Assembly (NCBI RefSeq): GCF_041200175.1
Contig: NZ_CP165727.1
Location: 4,414,501-4,478,500 of the forward strand
Reading direction: 5' to 3'
Origin: Streptomyces sp. R33
GTDB lineage: Bacteria > Actinomycetota > Actinomycetes > Streptomycetales > Streptomycetaceae
DNA: 64,000 nucleotides
Notes under the pieces: generated by a model
The model's input: only the letters and a program-made list of their open reading frames with translations
Told to the model about the DNA's origin: nothing
Database searches by the model: none
Shown: positions 51,092 through 59,429 of the stretch, in pieces
Layout of the letters: each line of letters starts with the position of its first letter
Numbering within the stretch: the first letter of the stretch is position 1
Program-made: the position numbers and the translations under genes

Positions 51092-51630
51092 CGGACACGC
51101 CCCGCGCCCCGGCCCCCACGGGCGGGCCCGAGGCCCCCGAGGCCATGACCCGCCTGGAGGCGGAGCTGGCCGAGCTCGCCGGCTCCGTGCCCGACCCCGA
51201 GCTGCCCGTCCTCACGCTCGCCGAGCTGGGCGTGATGCGCGGCGTGCGGATGCACGAGGACGGCCACGTCGAGGTCACCCTCACCCCGACCTACACCGGC
51301 TGCCCCGCCATCGAGGCCATGTCCGCCGACATCGAGCGGGTCCTGACCGGCCACGGCATCGCGGACGTGCAGGTGCGCACCGTCCTGGCCCCTGCCTGGT
51401 CGACCGACGACATCAGCGCCGAGGGCCGGCGCAAGCTCGCCGAGTTCGGCATCGCCCCGCCGCGGCCGCACGCGGCCGGCGGGCCGGTCCCGGTCGCCCT
51501 CTCGGTCCGCTGCCCGAACTGCGGATCGACCGACACCGAACTGCTCAGCCGGTTCTCCTCCACCGCATGCAAGGCGCTGCGCCGCTGCACCGCCTGCCGT
51601 GAACCGTTCGACCACTTCAAGGAGCTGTAG
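51085..51630 (+). CDS. paaD: PaaD, iron-sulfur assembly factor for the epoxidase
   Basis: A 181-residue protein. The MIP18/DUF59 domain is SVPDPELPVLTLAELGVMRGV, then TPTYTGCPAIEAMSADIE with the conserved cysteine. A C-terminal four-cysteine zinc or metal knuckle (CPNC near 142, CxxC near 171) follows. PaaD is needed for maturation of PaaE or the di-iron enzyme. ATG 51085 overlaps paaC by seven bases; GTG 51088 is also possible. Confidence 0.93.
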   Translation: MVTDTPRAPAPTGGPEAPEAMTRLEAELAELAGSVPDPELPVLTLAELGVMRGVRMHEDGHVEVTLTPTYTGCPAIEAMSADIERVLTGHGIADVQVRTVLAPAWSTDDISAEGRRKLAEFGIAPPRPHAAGGPVPVALSVRCPNCGSTDTELLSRFSSTACKALRRCTACREPFDHFKEL

Positions 51631-52758
51631 ATGGCCGCGTCCACGCCGTCGCCCACGTCGGGCTCCGGGCGCCCCGCGCGCCACGGCGCCTTCCACCCGC
51701 TGACGGTGGCGGCCGTCGACCGGCTCACCGACGACTCCGTGGCGCTGACCCTGCGCGTCCCCGAGGAGCTGCGCGGCGAGTACCTGCACGCCCCCGGCCA
51801 GCACCTCACGCTGCGCCGCAGCACCCCCGAGGGCGTAGAGATCCGCCGTACATACTCGATCTGCTCGCCCGCCCCGGCCCCCGCGGGTCCCGGCCCGGCA
51901 TCGCTGCGGGTGGGCGTGCGGCTGGTGGAGGGCGGCGAGTTCTCCACCTTCGCGCACAAGGAGATCGCCGCCGGCGACGTCCTGGACGTGATGGTCCCGG
52001 CCGGGCGGTTCGTCCTGGAGCCGGCCGCCGCGCCCGCCGCCGGGCACTACGCGGCGATCGTCGGCGGCAGCGGGATCACCCCGGTGCTGTCGATCGCCGC
52101 CTCGCTGCTGGCGGCGCGGCCCGACGCCCGGTTCTGCCTGGTCCGCAGCGACCGTACGGCGGCGTCGACGATGTTCCTGGACGAGGTCGCCGACCTCAAG
52201 GACCGCTTCCCGGACCGCTTCCAGCTGGTGACGGTCCTGTCCCGGGAGGAGCAGGAGGCCGGGCTGCCGTCCGGCCGCCTCGACGAGGAGCGGCTGAAGG
52301 CCCTGCTGCCCGCGCTGCTGCCGGTCGGGGACGTGACGGGCTGGTTCCTGTGCGGCCCGTACGGGCTGGTCGTGGGCGCGGAGCGGGCGCTGGGCACGCT
52401 CGGCGTCCTCCGGACCCGGATCCACGAGGAGATCTTCCACGTCGAGGACACGGCTCCGCCGGCCCCGGCCGCGGTTCCGGCCCACGTACGGGTCACGGCC
52501 CGCCTCGACGGACGTTCCGGGACCTGGCCGGTCCGCGACGGGGAGTCCCTGCTCGACGCCGTGCTGCGCAACCGCGCGGACGCCCCGTACGCCTGCAAGG
52601 GCGGGGTCTGCGGCACGTGCCGGGCGTTCCTGGTCACGGGCGAGGTCCGGATGGACCGGAACTTCGCGCTGGAGGCGGAGGAGACGGAGGCCGGGTTCGT
52701 GCTGGCCTGCCAGTCGCACGCGGTGACCGAGGAAGTGGAGATCGACTTCGACCGCTGA
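51631..52758 (+). CDS. paaE: Phenylacetyl-CoA epoxidase reductase PaaE
   Basis: A 375-residue NADPH-FAD-2Fe2S reductase feeding electrons to PaaA. FAD-binding RRTYSICSP (residues about 71-79), NADPH-binding IVGGSGITPVLSIAASLLA and CGPYGLV, and C-terminal ferredoxin ligands in CKGGVCGTC plus a distal Cys (VLACQSH). The start codon follows the paaD stop with no gap. Confidence 0.95.
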   Translation: MAASTPSPTSGSGRPARHGAFHPLTVAAVDRLTDDSVALTLRVPEELRGEYLHAPGQHLTLRRSTPEGVEIRRTYSICSPAPAPAGPGPASLRVGVRLVEGGEFSTFAHKEIAAGDVLDVMVPAGRFVLEPAAAPAAGHYAAIVGGSGITPVLSIAASLLAARPDARFCLVRSDRTAASTMFLDEVADLKDRFPDRFQLVTVLSREEQEAGLPSGRLDEERLKALLPALLPVGDVTGWFLCGPYGLVVGAERALGTLGVLRTRIHEEIFHVEDTAPPAPAAVPAHVRVTARLDGRSGTWPVRDGESLLDAVLRNRADAPYACKGGVCGTCRAFLVTGEVRMDRNFALEAEETEAGFVLACQSHAVTEEVEIDFDR

Positions 52759-52805
52759 GACCGGCCGTTTCCTTCACTGTGCATTTTCCACCGCGTGCTC
52801 TATCT

Positions 52806-52818
52806 TGACGCACCGTCA
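52806..52818. promoter_or_regulatory. Candidate TetR-type operator before the acyl-CoA dehydrogenase gene
   Basis: TGACG-CAC-CGTCA is a perfect inverted repeat overlapping a TTGACG -35-like hexamer (52805-52810), 50 bases upstream of GTG 52868. Its regulator is not in the immediate vicinity. Confidence 0.5.
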
Positions 52819-52867
52819 GGTCCGGACCGGGCCTGACCGGGATCCGGTGCGCGCGGGAGGACAGGCA

Positions 52868-54010
52868 GTGGACTTCACCTTCACCAAGGAGCAGCAGGCC
52901 GCCGTCGAGGCGGCGAAGGCCGTCTTCGCGGACGTCGCCCCGGACGGCGTGCCCAGCCCCGCGCTGACCCCGGGGGCCGTCGCCGAGGACTTCGACCGGC
53001 CGCTGTGGGCCAAGCTCGCCGCGTCCGACCTGCTGAGCCTGGTCCTCGCCGAGGAGCACGGCGGGGCGGGCCTCGACGCGATCGCCCTGTGCCTGGTGCT
53101 GCGCGAGGCCGCGAAGGTGCTGGCGCGGGTTCCGCTGCTGGAGCACTGCGCCACCGCCATGGCCATCCAGGCCCACGGCAGCCCCGAACTGGCCGCCGCC
53201 CTGCTGCCCGACGCCGGTCGGGGCACGCTCGTCCTCACCGCCGCCGCCCATGGGCGCAGCGGCCACGATCCCGCGGAACTCGCCGTCACCGCCCGCCGCG
53301 AGGGCGCGCAGTGGACCCTCGACGGGGTCCAGACGGCCGTCCTGTGGGCGTACGGCGCCGACTGGATCGCCGTACCGGCCCACACGGGCGAGGGCGAGGC
53401 CGTCCTCGCGTTCGTCCCGCGCACCGCCGAGGGCCTCACCCTGGCCGGGCAGGTCTCCACCAGCGGGGAACGGCTCGCCGAACTCGCCCTGGACGGCGTA
53501 CGGGTGCCCGCGACGCACCTCATCGACACCCCGGGCGCCTGGGAGCGGCTCCGCCAGCTCCTCGCCACCGGAACGTGCGCCCTGGCGCTCGGGCTCGGCG
53601 AGGGCGTCCTCGCCATGACCAGCCAATACACCAGCAAGCGCGAGCAGTTCGGCTTCCCGGTGGCCACCTTCCAGGCCGTCGCCGTCCAGGCCGCCGACCG
53701 CTACATCGACCTGCGCGCCATGGAGGTCACCCTGTGGCAGGCCGCCTGGCGGCTCGACGCGGCGACGGGCGGAGCCGGCGGGCCGCTGCCGAGCGCCGGA
53801 GACGTCGCCGTCGCCAAGATCTGGGCCTCGGAGGGGGTACGCCGGGTCGTGCAGACGGCCCAGCACCTGCACGGCGGCTTCGGCGCCGACACCGACTACC
53901 CGCTGCACCGCTACCACGCGTGGGCCAAGCAGCTGGAGCTCCAGCTGGGCCCGGCCGCCGCGCACGAGGAAGCGCTCGGCGACCTGCTGGCCGCCCACGC
54001 CCTCGCCTGA
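52868..54010 (+). CDS. Acyl-CoA dehydrogenase
   Basis: A 380-residue FAD-dependent acyl-CoA dehydrogenase. MDFTFTKEQQAAVEAAK, LAEEHGGAGLDAIALCLVLREAAKVL, TSQYTSKREQFGFPVATFQAVA and QHLHGGFGADTDYPLHRYHAWAKQLELQLG are the domain landmarks. The closing block resembles the enzymes that act on bulky or steroid-side-chain acyl-CoAs. GTG 52868 is used because GGGAGGA is upstream. Substrate unknown; it may follow from paa or bkd products (speculative), but it has its own operator. Confidence 0.9.
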   Translation: MDFTFTKEQQAAVEAAKAVFADVAPDGVPSPALTPGAVAEDFDRPLWAKLAASDLLSLVLAEEHGGAGLDAIALCLVLREAAKVLARVPLLEHCATAMAIQAHGSPELAAALLPDAGRGTLVLTAAAHGRSGHDPAELAVTARREGAQWTLDGVQTAVLWAYGADWIAVPAHTGEGEAVLAFVPRTAEGLTLAGQVSTSGERLAELALDGVRVPATHLIDTPGAWERLRQLLATGTCALALGLGEGVLAMTSQYTSKREQFGFPVATFQAVAVQAADRYIDLRAMEVTLWQAAWRLDAATGGAGGPLPSAGDVAVAKIWASEGVRRVVQTAQHLHGGFGADTDYPLHRYHAWAKQLELQLGPAAAHEEALGDLLAAHALA

Positions 54011-54038
54011 CGGCCGGTGCCCGCCGCCTTCTGGCGTT

Positions 54039-54383
54039 CTAGAGCACGAAGGCCGGGTTCCCGTGGTCGGTCACCATCGGGCGCCCGGCGCCGTCCCAGG
54101 CCTGCATGCCGCCGTCGATGTTCACGGCGTCGATGCCCTGGCGCACCAGGTACTGGGTGACCTGTGCGGAGCGCCCGCCGACCCGGCACATCACGTGCAC
54201 GCGGCGGCCGTCCTCCACGGCCTCCGTCAGCTCACCGAAGCGGGCCACGAAGTCGCTCATAGGGATGTGCAGGGCGCCTTCCACGTGTCCGGCAGCCCAT
54301 TCGTCGTCCTCACGGACGTCGAGGACAAAGCCTTCGGAGGGCACCGCGGCGGCGTCCACCGAGGGAAGCGGTCCGAAGTTCAT
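54039..54383 (-). CDS. Single-domain rhodanese-like sulfurtransferase
   Basis: A 114-residue rhodanese. FVLDVREDDEWAAGHVEGALHIPMSDF is the N-terminal block and the active loop is CRVGGRS, with a nucleophilic cysteine and six-residue loop, as in GlpE-like thiosulfate sulfurtransferases. The convergent neighbour is the acyl-CoA dehydrogenase gene. Physiological role unknown. Confidence 0.9.
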   Translation of the reverse strand: MNFGPLPSVDAAAVPSEGFVLDVREDDEWAAGHVEGALHIPMSDFVARFGELTEAVEDGRRVHVMCRVGGRSAQVTQYLVRQGIDAVNIDGGMQAWDGAGRPMVTDHGNPAFVL

Positions 54384-54419
54384 ACGTCGCCTTCTCTCAT
54401 CGCAGGTCTGACTCCCAAC

Positions 54420-55226
54420 CTATCCAAACTCGGCGAGCTCCGACTCCCGCTCGGAGACCTGCGCCAGCAGCTGCTCCGCGATCTCCTCCAGCAGCCGGTC
54501 CGGGTCCTCCGGCGCCATCCGCAGCATCGAGCCGATCGCGCTGTCCTCCAGCTCGCGCGCCACCGCCGCCAGCATTTCCTTGCGCTGCGCCAGCCACTCC
54601 AGCCGGGCGTAGAGCTCCTCGCTCTCGTTCAGCAGTCGCACGGCCTCCGGTACGGGACCCGCCGCCCACTCCTCGGCCAGCTCGCGCAGCACCTGCTCCT
54701 CGCCCCGCGCGTACGCCGCATTGACGCGCACGATGAACGCATCGCGCCGCTCCCGCTCGGCGTCGTCCCGGGCGAGGTCCGGGTGCGCCTGGCGGACCAG
54801 CTCGCGGTACAGCCGGCGTACCTCCTCCGTCGGCCGGACCCGCTCCGGGGGCCGCACCGGGCGGTCGGTGAGCATCGCGGACGCGTCGTCGGAGATGCCC
54901 TCCGAACCCATCCAGTCGTGGAACAGCTCGTCCACGCCCGGCATCGGCATCACCAGCGAGCGGGCGTCCCGGGCCCGTCGCAGATCCTCGGCATCTCCGC
55001 TCCGGGCCGCCTTCGCCTCGGCGATCAGCGCATCCAGCTCGTCCAGCCTCGAGTACATCGGGCCGAGCTTCTGGTGGTGCAGGCGGGAGAAGTTCTCCAC
55101 CTCCACCCGGAAGGTCTCCACGGCGATCTCGAACTCGATCAGCGCCTGCTCGGCGGCCCGCACGGCCCGTTCCAGGCGCGCCTCGGGACGCTCGTCGCCG
55201 GTGTCTTCAGTCTGCTGCTCGCTCAC
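54420..55226 (-). CDS. J-domain-like protein with flanking coiled coils
   Basis: A 268-residue soluble protein. Residues about 130-175 read TEEVRRLYRELVRQAHPDLARDDAERERRD then FIVRVNAAYARGE, which has the HPD tripeptide and helix pattern of a J domain. Long charged helices before (LIEFEIAVETFRVEVENFSRL) and after (YARLEWLAQRKEMLAAVARELED) suggest coiled coils. There is no Gly/Phe region or zinc finger as in DnaJ and no Hsp70 gene nearby, so it may recruit DnaK to a specific client. ATG 55226 is used. Confidence 0.7.
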   Translation of the reverse strand: MSEQQTEDTGDERPEARLERAVRAAEQALIEFEIAVETFRVEVENFSRLHHQKLGPMYSRLDELDALIAEAKAARSGDAEDLRRARDARSLVMPMPGVDELFHDWMGSEGISDDASAMLTDRPVRPPERVRPTEEVRRLYRELVRQAHPDLARDDAERERRDAFIVRVNAAYARGEEQVLRELAEEWAAGPVPEAVRLLNESEELYARLEWLAQRKEMLAAVARELEDSAIGSMLRMAPEDPDRLLEEIAEQLLAQVSERESELAEFG

Positions 55227-55250
55227 CCGGCCACCCTAAGGCCGGTCGGG

Positions 55251-55284
55251 CCGGGTCGATGTTTCACGTGAAACATCGACCCGG
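55251..55284. promoter_or_regulatory. parS site in a 34-bp perfect palindrome (also terminator-like)
   Basis: The centre TGTTTCACGTGAAACA (55260-55275) is a full parS. Symmetry continues without mismatch through CGAT/ATCG, GGT/ACC and outer CCG/CGG to 55251 and 55284. It lies 34 bases beyond the DUF2252 stop (55318) on that gene's downstream side and 24 bases upstream of the J-protein start, so it could serve as both a ParB site and a terminator. Confidence 0.9.
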
Positions 55285-55317
55285 GACCGTGACCCGCAAC
55301 GGGACCCGATGACCCGC

Positions 55318-56799
55318 TCAGACCCCGGCCTCCGCCGCGATCCGCCCGGACCGCACCGCCGCCACCAGGTGCGCGTGGTCGGCCTCGCTCCGGTCGGCGT
55401 ACGCCACCGCGAAGGTGGCCATCGCCTCGTCCAGCTCGTCGTTCTTGCCGCAGTACCCGGCCAGCAGCCGCGGATCGGCGCTGTGCGCGTGCGCGCGGGC
55501 CAGCAGGGCGCCGGTCATGCGCCCGTAGTCGTCGATCTGGTCGGCGGCCAGCGCCGCCGGGTCCACGCTGCCCTTGCGGTTGCGGAACTGCCGCACCTGG
55601 TACGGCCGCCCCTCCACCGTCGTCCAGCCCAGCAGGATGTCGGAGACCACCTGCATCCGCTTCTGCCCGGCCACCACCCGGCGGCCCTCGTGCTCCTCTA
55701 CCGCGGACTCGAAGCCCAGCGCGGGCAGGTGCGGCAGCAGCACGGACGGCCGCGCCTCCTTGACCTGGAGCACCAGCGGCTCGCCCCGGTGGTCCAGCAG
55801 CAGCACCACGTACGAGCGGGTGCCGACGCTCCCGGTGCCGACCACCCGGAAGGCCACGTCGTGGATCGCGTAGCGGGCCAGCAGCGGCAGCCGGTCACCC
55901 TGCAGGGTCTTCAGGTACGGGCCCAGCGAGGCGGCCACGGCCGCCGCCTCCGCGTCGCCGACCCGGCGCAGCACCGGCAGGGCGTCCACGAAGCGCCGCC
56001 CGCCGTCGGGGCAGGCCTCGGTGGACTTGGCGGCGAACCGCGCCGAGGTGTTGTTGCGGGCCTTCTCCGAGACCCGCTCCAGCGTGCCCAGCAGGTCCCG
56101 GGCATCGGTGTGGGAGACGAGCTCCTCGTCCGCGATGGCGTTCCAGGCGTCCAGCGCCGGCAGCTTGGCCAGCAGCCGCATGGTCCGGCGGTACGCGCCC
56201 ACCGTGTCGTGCGCCGCGGCCCGGCAGGTGTCCTCGTCCGCGCCGGCCACCCGCCCGGCCAGGACCAGCGAGGTCGCCAGCCGCTTCAGGTCCCACTCCC
56301 ACGGGCCGAACACGGTCTCGTCGAAGTCGTTCAGGTCGATGACGAGCCGGCCGCGCGCATCCCCGTACAGGCCGAAATTCGCCGCATGGGCGTCGCCGCA
56401 GATCTGCGCGCCGACTCCGGTCACCGGGCCGCCCGACAGGTCGTGCGCCATCAGTCCGGCCGCTCCGCGCAGGAACGCGAAGGGGTTCGCGGCCATCCGG
56501 CCCACCCGGATCGGCGCCAGCTCGGCGACCCGCCCGACGTTGGACTCCTCGACCGCCTGCACCGCGTCCGGCCGCCCGGCCGGCGCCTCGAAGTGCGCGT
56601 GCGCCGAGCGCGGCACCCGCGTGCGCAGCGCCTTGCCCGCCTCCTTGGGCGAGCCCGCCACGGCCCGCGGGGCGAACCCCTCGACCCCGGGTATCCGCCC
56701 GCCGCCCACTGCCCCGACCGGCTCCGCAAGCCGCTGTTCCGGTACCGCCACCATCCGTGCCGCCCCCGCCCGTACCCGTCGTACTGTCCCGGCCATCAC
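55318..56799 (-). CDS. DUF2252 protein (kinase-fold-like)
   Basis: Up to 493 residues; GTG 56799, ATG 56796 and ATG 56754 are possible starts and none has a clear ribosome site. PIRVGRMAANPFAFLRGAAGLMAHDL, GDAHAANFGLYGDARGRLVIDLNDFDE and WDLKRLATSLVLAGR are DUF2252 hallmarks. The GDxHxxNFG and DFDE arrangement resembles the catalytic HxDxxxxN and DxD-type region of aminoglycoside phosphotransferase-like kinases. Activity is unproven. The gene ends before the parS palindrome. Confidence 0.85.
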   Translation of the reverse strand: MMAGTVRRVRAGAARMVAVPEQRLAEPVGAVGGGRIPGVEGFAPRAVAGSPKEAGKALRTRVPRSAHAHFEAPAGRPDAVQAVEESNVGRVAELAPIRVGRMAANPFAFLRGAAGLMAHDLSGGPVTGVGAQICGDAHAANFGLYGDARGRLVIDLNDFDETVFGPWEWDLKRLATSLVLAGRVAGADEDTCRAAAHDTVGAYRRTMRLLAKLPALDAWNAIADEELVSHTDARDLLGTLERVSEKARNNTSARFAAKSTEACPDGGRRFVDALPVLRRVGDAEAAAVAASLGPYLKTLQGDRLPLLARYAIHDVAFRVVGTGSVGTRSYVVLLLDHRGEPLVLQVKEARPSVLLPHLPALGFESAVEEHEGRRVVAGQKRMQVVSDILLGWTTVEGRPYQVRQFRNRKGSVDPAALAADQIDDYGRMTGALLARAHAHSADPRLLAGYCGKNDELDEAMATFAVAYADRSEADHAHLVAAVRSGRIAAEAGV

Positions 56800-56831
56800 C
56801 GGCCAACATCATCAATTCGGCCCGACCGTAC

Positions 56832-57491
56832 CTACAGCCCGGCGTCCCTGGCCAGCAGGGCGGCCTGAACCCGGTTCTCGCAGCCCAGCTTCGCCAGGAT
56901 CCGGCTCACGTACGTCTTCACCGTCGCCTCGCTCATGTGCAGCCGCCGGCCCGCGTCCGCGTTGGACAGCCCCTCGCCCAGCAGCGACAGCACCCCGCGC
57001 TCGCGCTCGCTCAGCTCCGCCACCCGCCGCCGGGCCTCCTCGCCGCGCCCCGCGGCCCGCCCCGAGGCCAGCTGGTCGACCACGTGCCGGGTCGCCCCCG
57101 GCGAGAGGTACGCGTCCCCGGCCGCGGCCGCCCGCACCGCGCCGATCAGCTCGCCCGGCGCCGAATCCTTCAGGAGGAACCCCGCGCCGCCCGAGCCGAG
57201 GGCCCGCAGCACGTTCTCCTTCTCCCCGAAGGTGGTCAGGATCAGCGCCCGGACCTCCGGCGCCGCCCGTCCCAGCTCACCGAGCGCGGTCAGGCCGTCC
57301 ATCACCGGCATCTGGATGTCCAGCAGCATCACGTCCGGCGTGTGCGCGCGGGCCAGGTCCAGGGCCTCACGGCCGTTCGCCGCCTCCGCGACGACCTCGA
57401 TGTCCGGAGCCGAGGTCAGGATCATCCTGATCCCGGCCCGGATCAGCGGCTCATCGTCAGCGATCACCACTCGGATCACCTTGACTGTCAC
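56832..57491 (-). CDS. NarL/LuxR-family response regulator
   Basis: A 219-residue regulator. Receiver: VVIADDEPLIRAGIRMIL, phospho-acceptor Asp in PDVMLLDIQMPVMDG, Thr in LILTTFGEKENV and Lys in GFLLKDSAPGEL. LuxR helix-turn-helix: LSERERGVLSLLGEGLSNADAG onward to HMSEATVKTYVSRILAKLGCENR. GTG 57491 is used. It lies nine bases after the histidine kinase gene on the same strand and is its partner. Confidence 0.93.
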   Translation of the reverse strand: MTVKVIRVVIADDEPLIRAGIRMILTSAPDIEVVAEAANGREALDLARAHTPDVMLLDIQMPVMDGLTALGELGRAAPEVRALILTTFGEKENVLRALGSGGAGFLLKDSAPGELIGAVRAAAAGDAYLSPGATRHVVDQLASGRAAGRGEEARRRVAELSERERGVLSLLGEGLSNADAGRRLHMSEATVKTYVSRILAKLGCENRVQAALLARDAGL

Positions 57492-57499
57492 CCGCGCTC

Positions 57500-59203
57500 C
57501 TACTGCTCGACCTCGTACGCCTGCTTGTCGACGAGCTTGCCGTCCTTGAAGCAGAACCGGAAAACGGTATCGGTGGACAGCCCCGAGTCGTCCGACGACA
57601 GCAGTGCCAGACACTGCGTGCCCTCCGGCCGCTCCGGCCCCTTCCGGTCCAGGCCCTCGGTGAGGAAGCTCTCGCCGTCGGGCAGCCGCCTGCGGACCGC
57701 CTCCTCCGGCTCGCCCACCCGCACGTCGTCGTAGTCGGCCCGGCTGATCATCGCGTTGCCCGCGGTGCCCAGCAGCAGCACCACCCCGGCCCCGATCACG
57801 ATCACCAGCAGCACCACCGCCGCGAAGGCGATCCCGCAGCCCATCGCTATGCCCCCGGTCCGGCTGCGGCTCCGTACGGCCAGCTCCCGGTCCACCGCCG
57901 CCCAGTCCATCGGCGGCGCACCTGCCAGCCCCAGGGCCTGGGCCTGCGCCTGCTGCCCGAAGTCGTCGGCGATGTGGTCCACCCCCGCCGGCTCCGTCCC
58001 GTACGGCAGCACCCCGGCCACCCGGAACCCGCCGTCCTCGGTCGTGCCCGCGTGCACCATCCCGCCGACCAGCCGGGCCCGTTCGCGCAGCCCCGTCAGC
58101 CCCTGCCCGCCCGACACCACCTCGCCCGTTCCCGGACCGGCCGCAGGCCCGTTGGCGATCTCCACCACCAGCGAGTCGTCCTCGTACCGCAGTTCCACCG
58201 CGATCGGCGCCCCCGGAGCGTGCTTGTACGCGTTGGTCAGCGCCTCCTGCACGATCCGGTACGCCGCGTGGTCGCACGCCGCGACCAGCGGCCTCGGCCG
58301 CCCCGCCGACGTCATCCGTACGTCGGTCCCCGCGCTCCGCGCCGCCTGGACGATCCCGGCGATCCCCGCCACCCCGCGCGCCGCGGGCTGCGCCTCCTCG
58401 ACGGGCACCGGCGCCTCGACGCCGTCCCGCATGATCCCGACGACCTCGCGCAGCTCGTGCATCGCCGCGACCGAGGCCTGCCGCAGCACCCCCACGGTCT
58501 CGCGCTGGCGGTCGGTGAGCTCCGGGTCCACCTCCAGGGCGCCGGTGTGCACGGAGATCAGCGCCAGCCGGTGGCCCAGGCTGTCGTGCATGTCCTGGGC
58601 GATCCGCTGCCGCTCGCGCAGCCGGGCCTGCCCGGCGACCATCGCCCGCTCCCGCATCAGCTGCCCGTTGCGCTCCTGGAGCGCCTGCAGCAGGGTCCGG
58701 CGCTGGGACCAGTAGCGGCTGGCCAGACCCGGCATGACCGTCATCGCGAGGAACATCAGCGTGGAGAAGACGATCACCAGCACGGGCCGCTTGTCGGACC
58801 ACGCCTGCAGCACACCGAAGCCGACCGAGGCGAGGAACGCGAGGGTGAACGCGGTCAGCGCCCGGCCCACCCCGACGATCCGGCGCCCCGCCGACCAGCC
58901 GAGCAGGATCATGACCAGGAACGAGCCGGGCAGGAACGGGGACACCGCCGACGCCACGACCAGGGTCGCCGCAGGCAGGCGCCGCCGCAGCAGCGTGAGC
59001 AGCACCACAGCCGCGGCGCTGCCGATCATCCGCTGCACGCTGCCGTTGTCGAGTTCCTCGACGCCCAGGCCGAGCAGTGCGAGCAGCCCGGCGATCACCA
59101 GGTCCCCCGCCAGCATCCGCCGGGTCCACGGCTCGGGGCCCGTCAACCAGTCCCAGCCCGCCCGCATCCTCGCCGTCGCATCCACGCGACCGACCCTAGA
59201 CAT
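57500..59203 (-). CDS. NarL-type sensor histidine kinase with an unusual C-terminal membrane/extracytoplasmic module
   Basis: About 567 residues (ATG 59203; GTG 59185 possible). Five or six N-terminal helices (residues about 25-160) act as the sensor. The HisKA_3 box is RERQRIAQDMHDSLGHRLALISVHTGALE; the ATPase has EALTNAYKHAPG and GGQGLTGLRERARLVGG. Instead of ending there, the protein continues with another helix (GGIAMGCGIAFAAVVLLVIVIGAGVVLLL, about 465-492) and a 70-residue domain with two cysteines (RADYDDVRVGEPEEAVRRRLPDG and GTQCLALLSSDD, then FCFKDGKLVDKQAYEV), vaguely like SmpA/BamE-type modules. It pairs with the downstream response regulator. Confidence 0.88.
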   Translation of the reverse strand: MSRVGRVDATARMRAGWDWLTGPEPWTRRMLAGDLVIAGLLALLGLGVEELDNGSVQRMIGSAAAVVLLTLLRRRLPAATLVVASAVSPFLPGSFLVMILLGWSAGRRIVGVGRALTAFTLAFLASVGFGVLQAWSDKRPVLVIVFSTLMFLAMTVMPGLASRYWSQRRTLLQALQERNGQLMRERAMVAGQARLRERQRIAQDMHDSLGHRLALISVHTGALEVDPELTDRQRETVGVLRQASVAAMHELREVVGIMRDGVEAPVPVEEAQPAARGVAGIAGIVQAARSAGTDVRMTSAGRPRPLVAACDHAAYRIVQEALTNAYKHAPGAPIAVELRYEDDSLVVEIANGPAAGPGTGEVVSGGQGLTGLRERARLVGGMVHAGTTEDGGFRVAGVLPYGTEPAGVDHIADDFGQQAQAQALGLAGAPPMDWAAVDRELAVRSRSRTGGIAMGCGIAFAAVVLLVIVIGAGVVLLLGTAGNAMISRADYDDVRVGEPEEAVRRRLPDGESFLTEGLDRKGPERPEGTQCLALLSSDDSGLSTDTVFRFCFKDGKLVDKQAYEVEQ

Positions 59204-59383
59204 CCGCGCTGCCGCCCGGCCGCCCTCTTTCGTCGCGCGCTGCGTGACGAAAGTCGTACGACCGACCCAGCGGCCGTTCCGGCTGCGACCCCAACTCCCG
59301 GTGCACGGAACGGAATCGGCTCTCCGGTGGTCCGCCGGGGTGACCCCCCTCACGGTCAACACCCCACCAGGGCACGGGAAAAG

Positions 59384-59423
59384 CGAAACGGCCGCCATCG
59401 CTTTCGCGATGACGACCGTTTCG
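59384..59423 (-). terminator. Intrinsic terminator of the tRNA-Leu gene
   Basis: 18-bp stem with two non-complementary pairs (59384-59401 with 59406-59423). Read on the minus strand the loop is GAAA and the stem is followed by CTTTTCCC. It begins six bases after the tRNA 3' end. Confidence 0.85.
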
Positions 59424-59429
59424 TCGATG

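Noticed and set aside
50455..52719. 754-codon minus-strand open frame opposite paaC-paaE
   Set aside because: Shadow of the paaCDE genes, with no recognisable domain.
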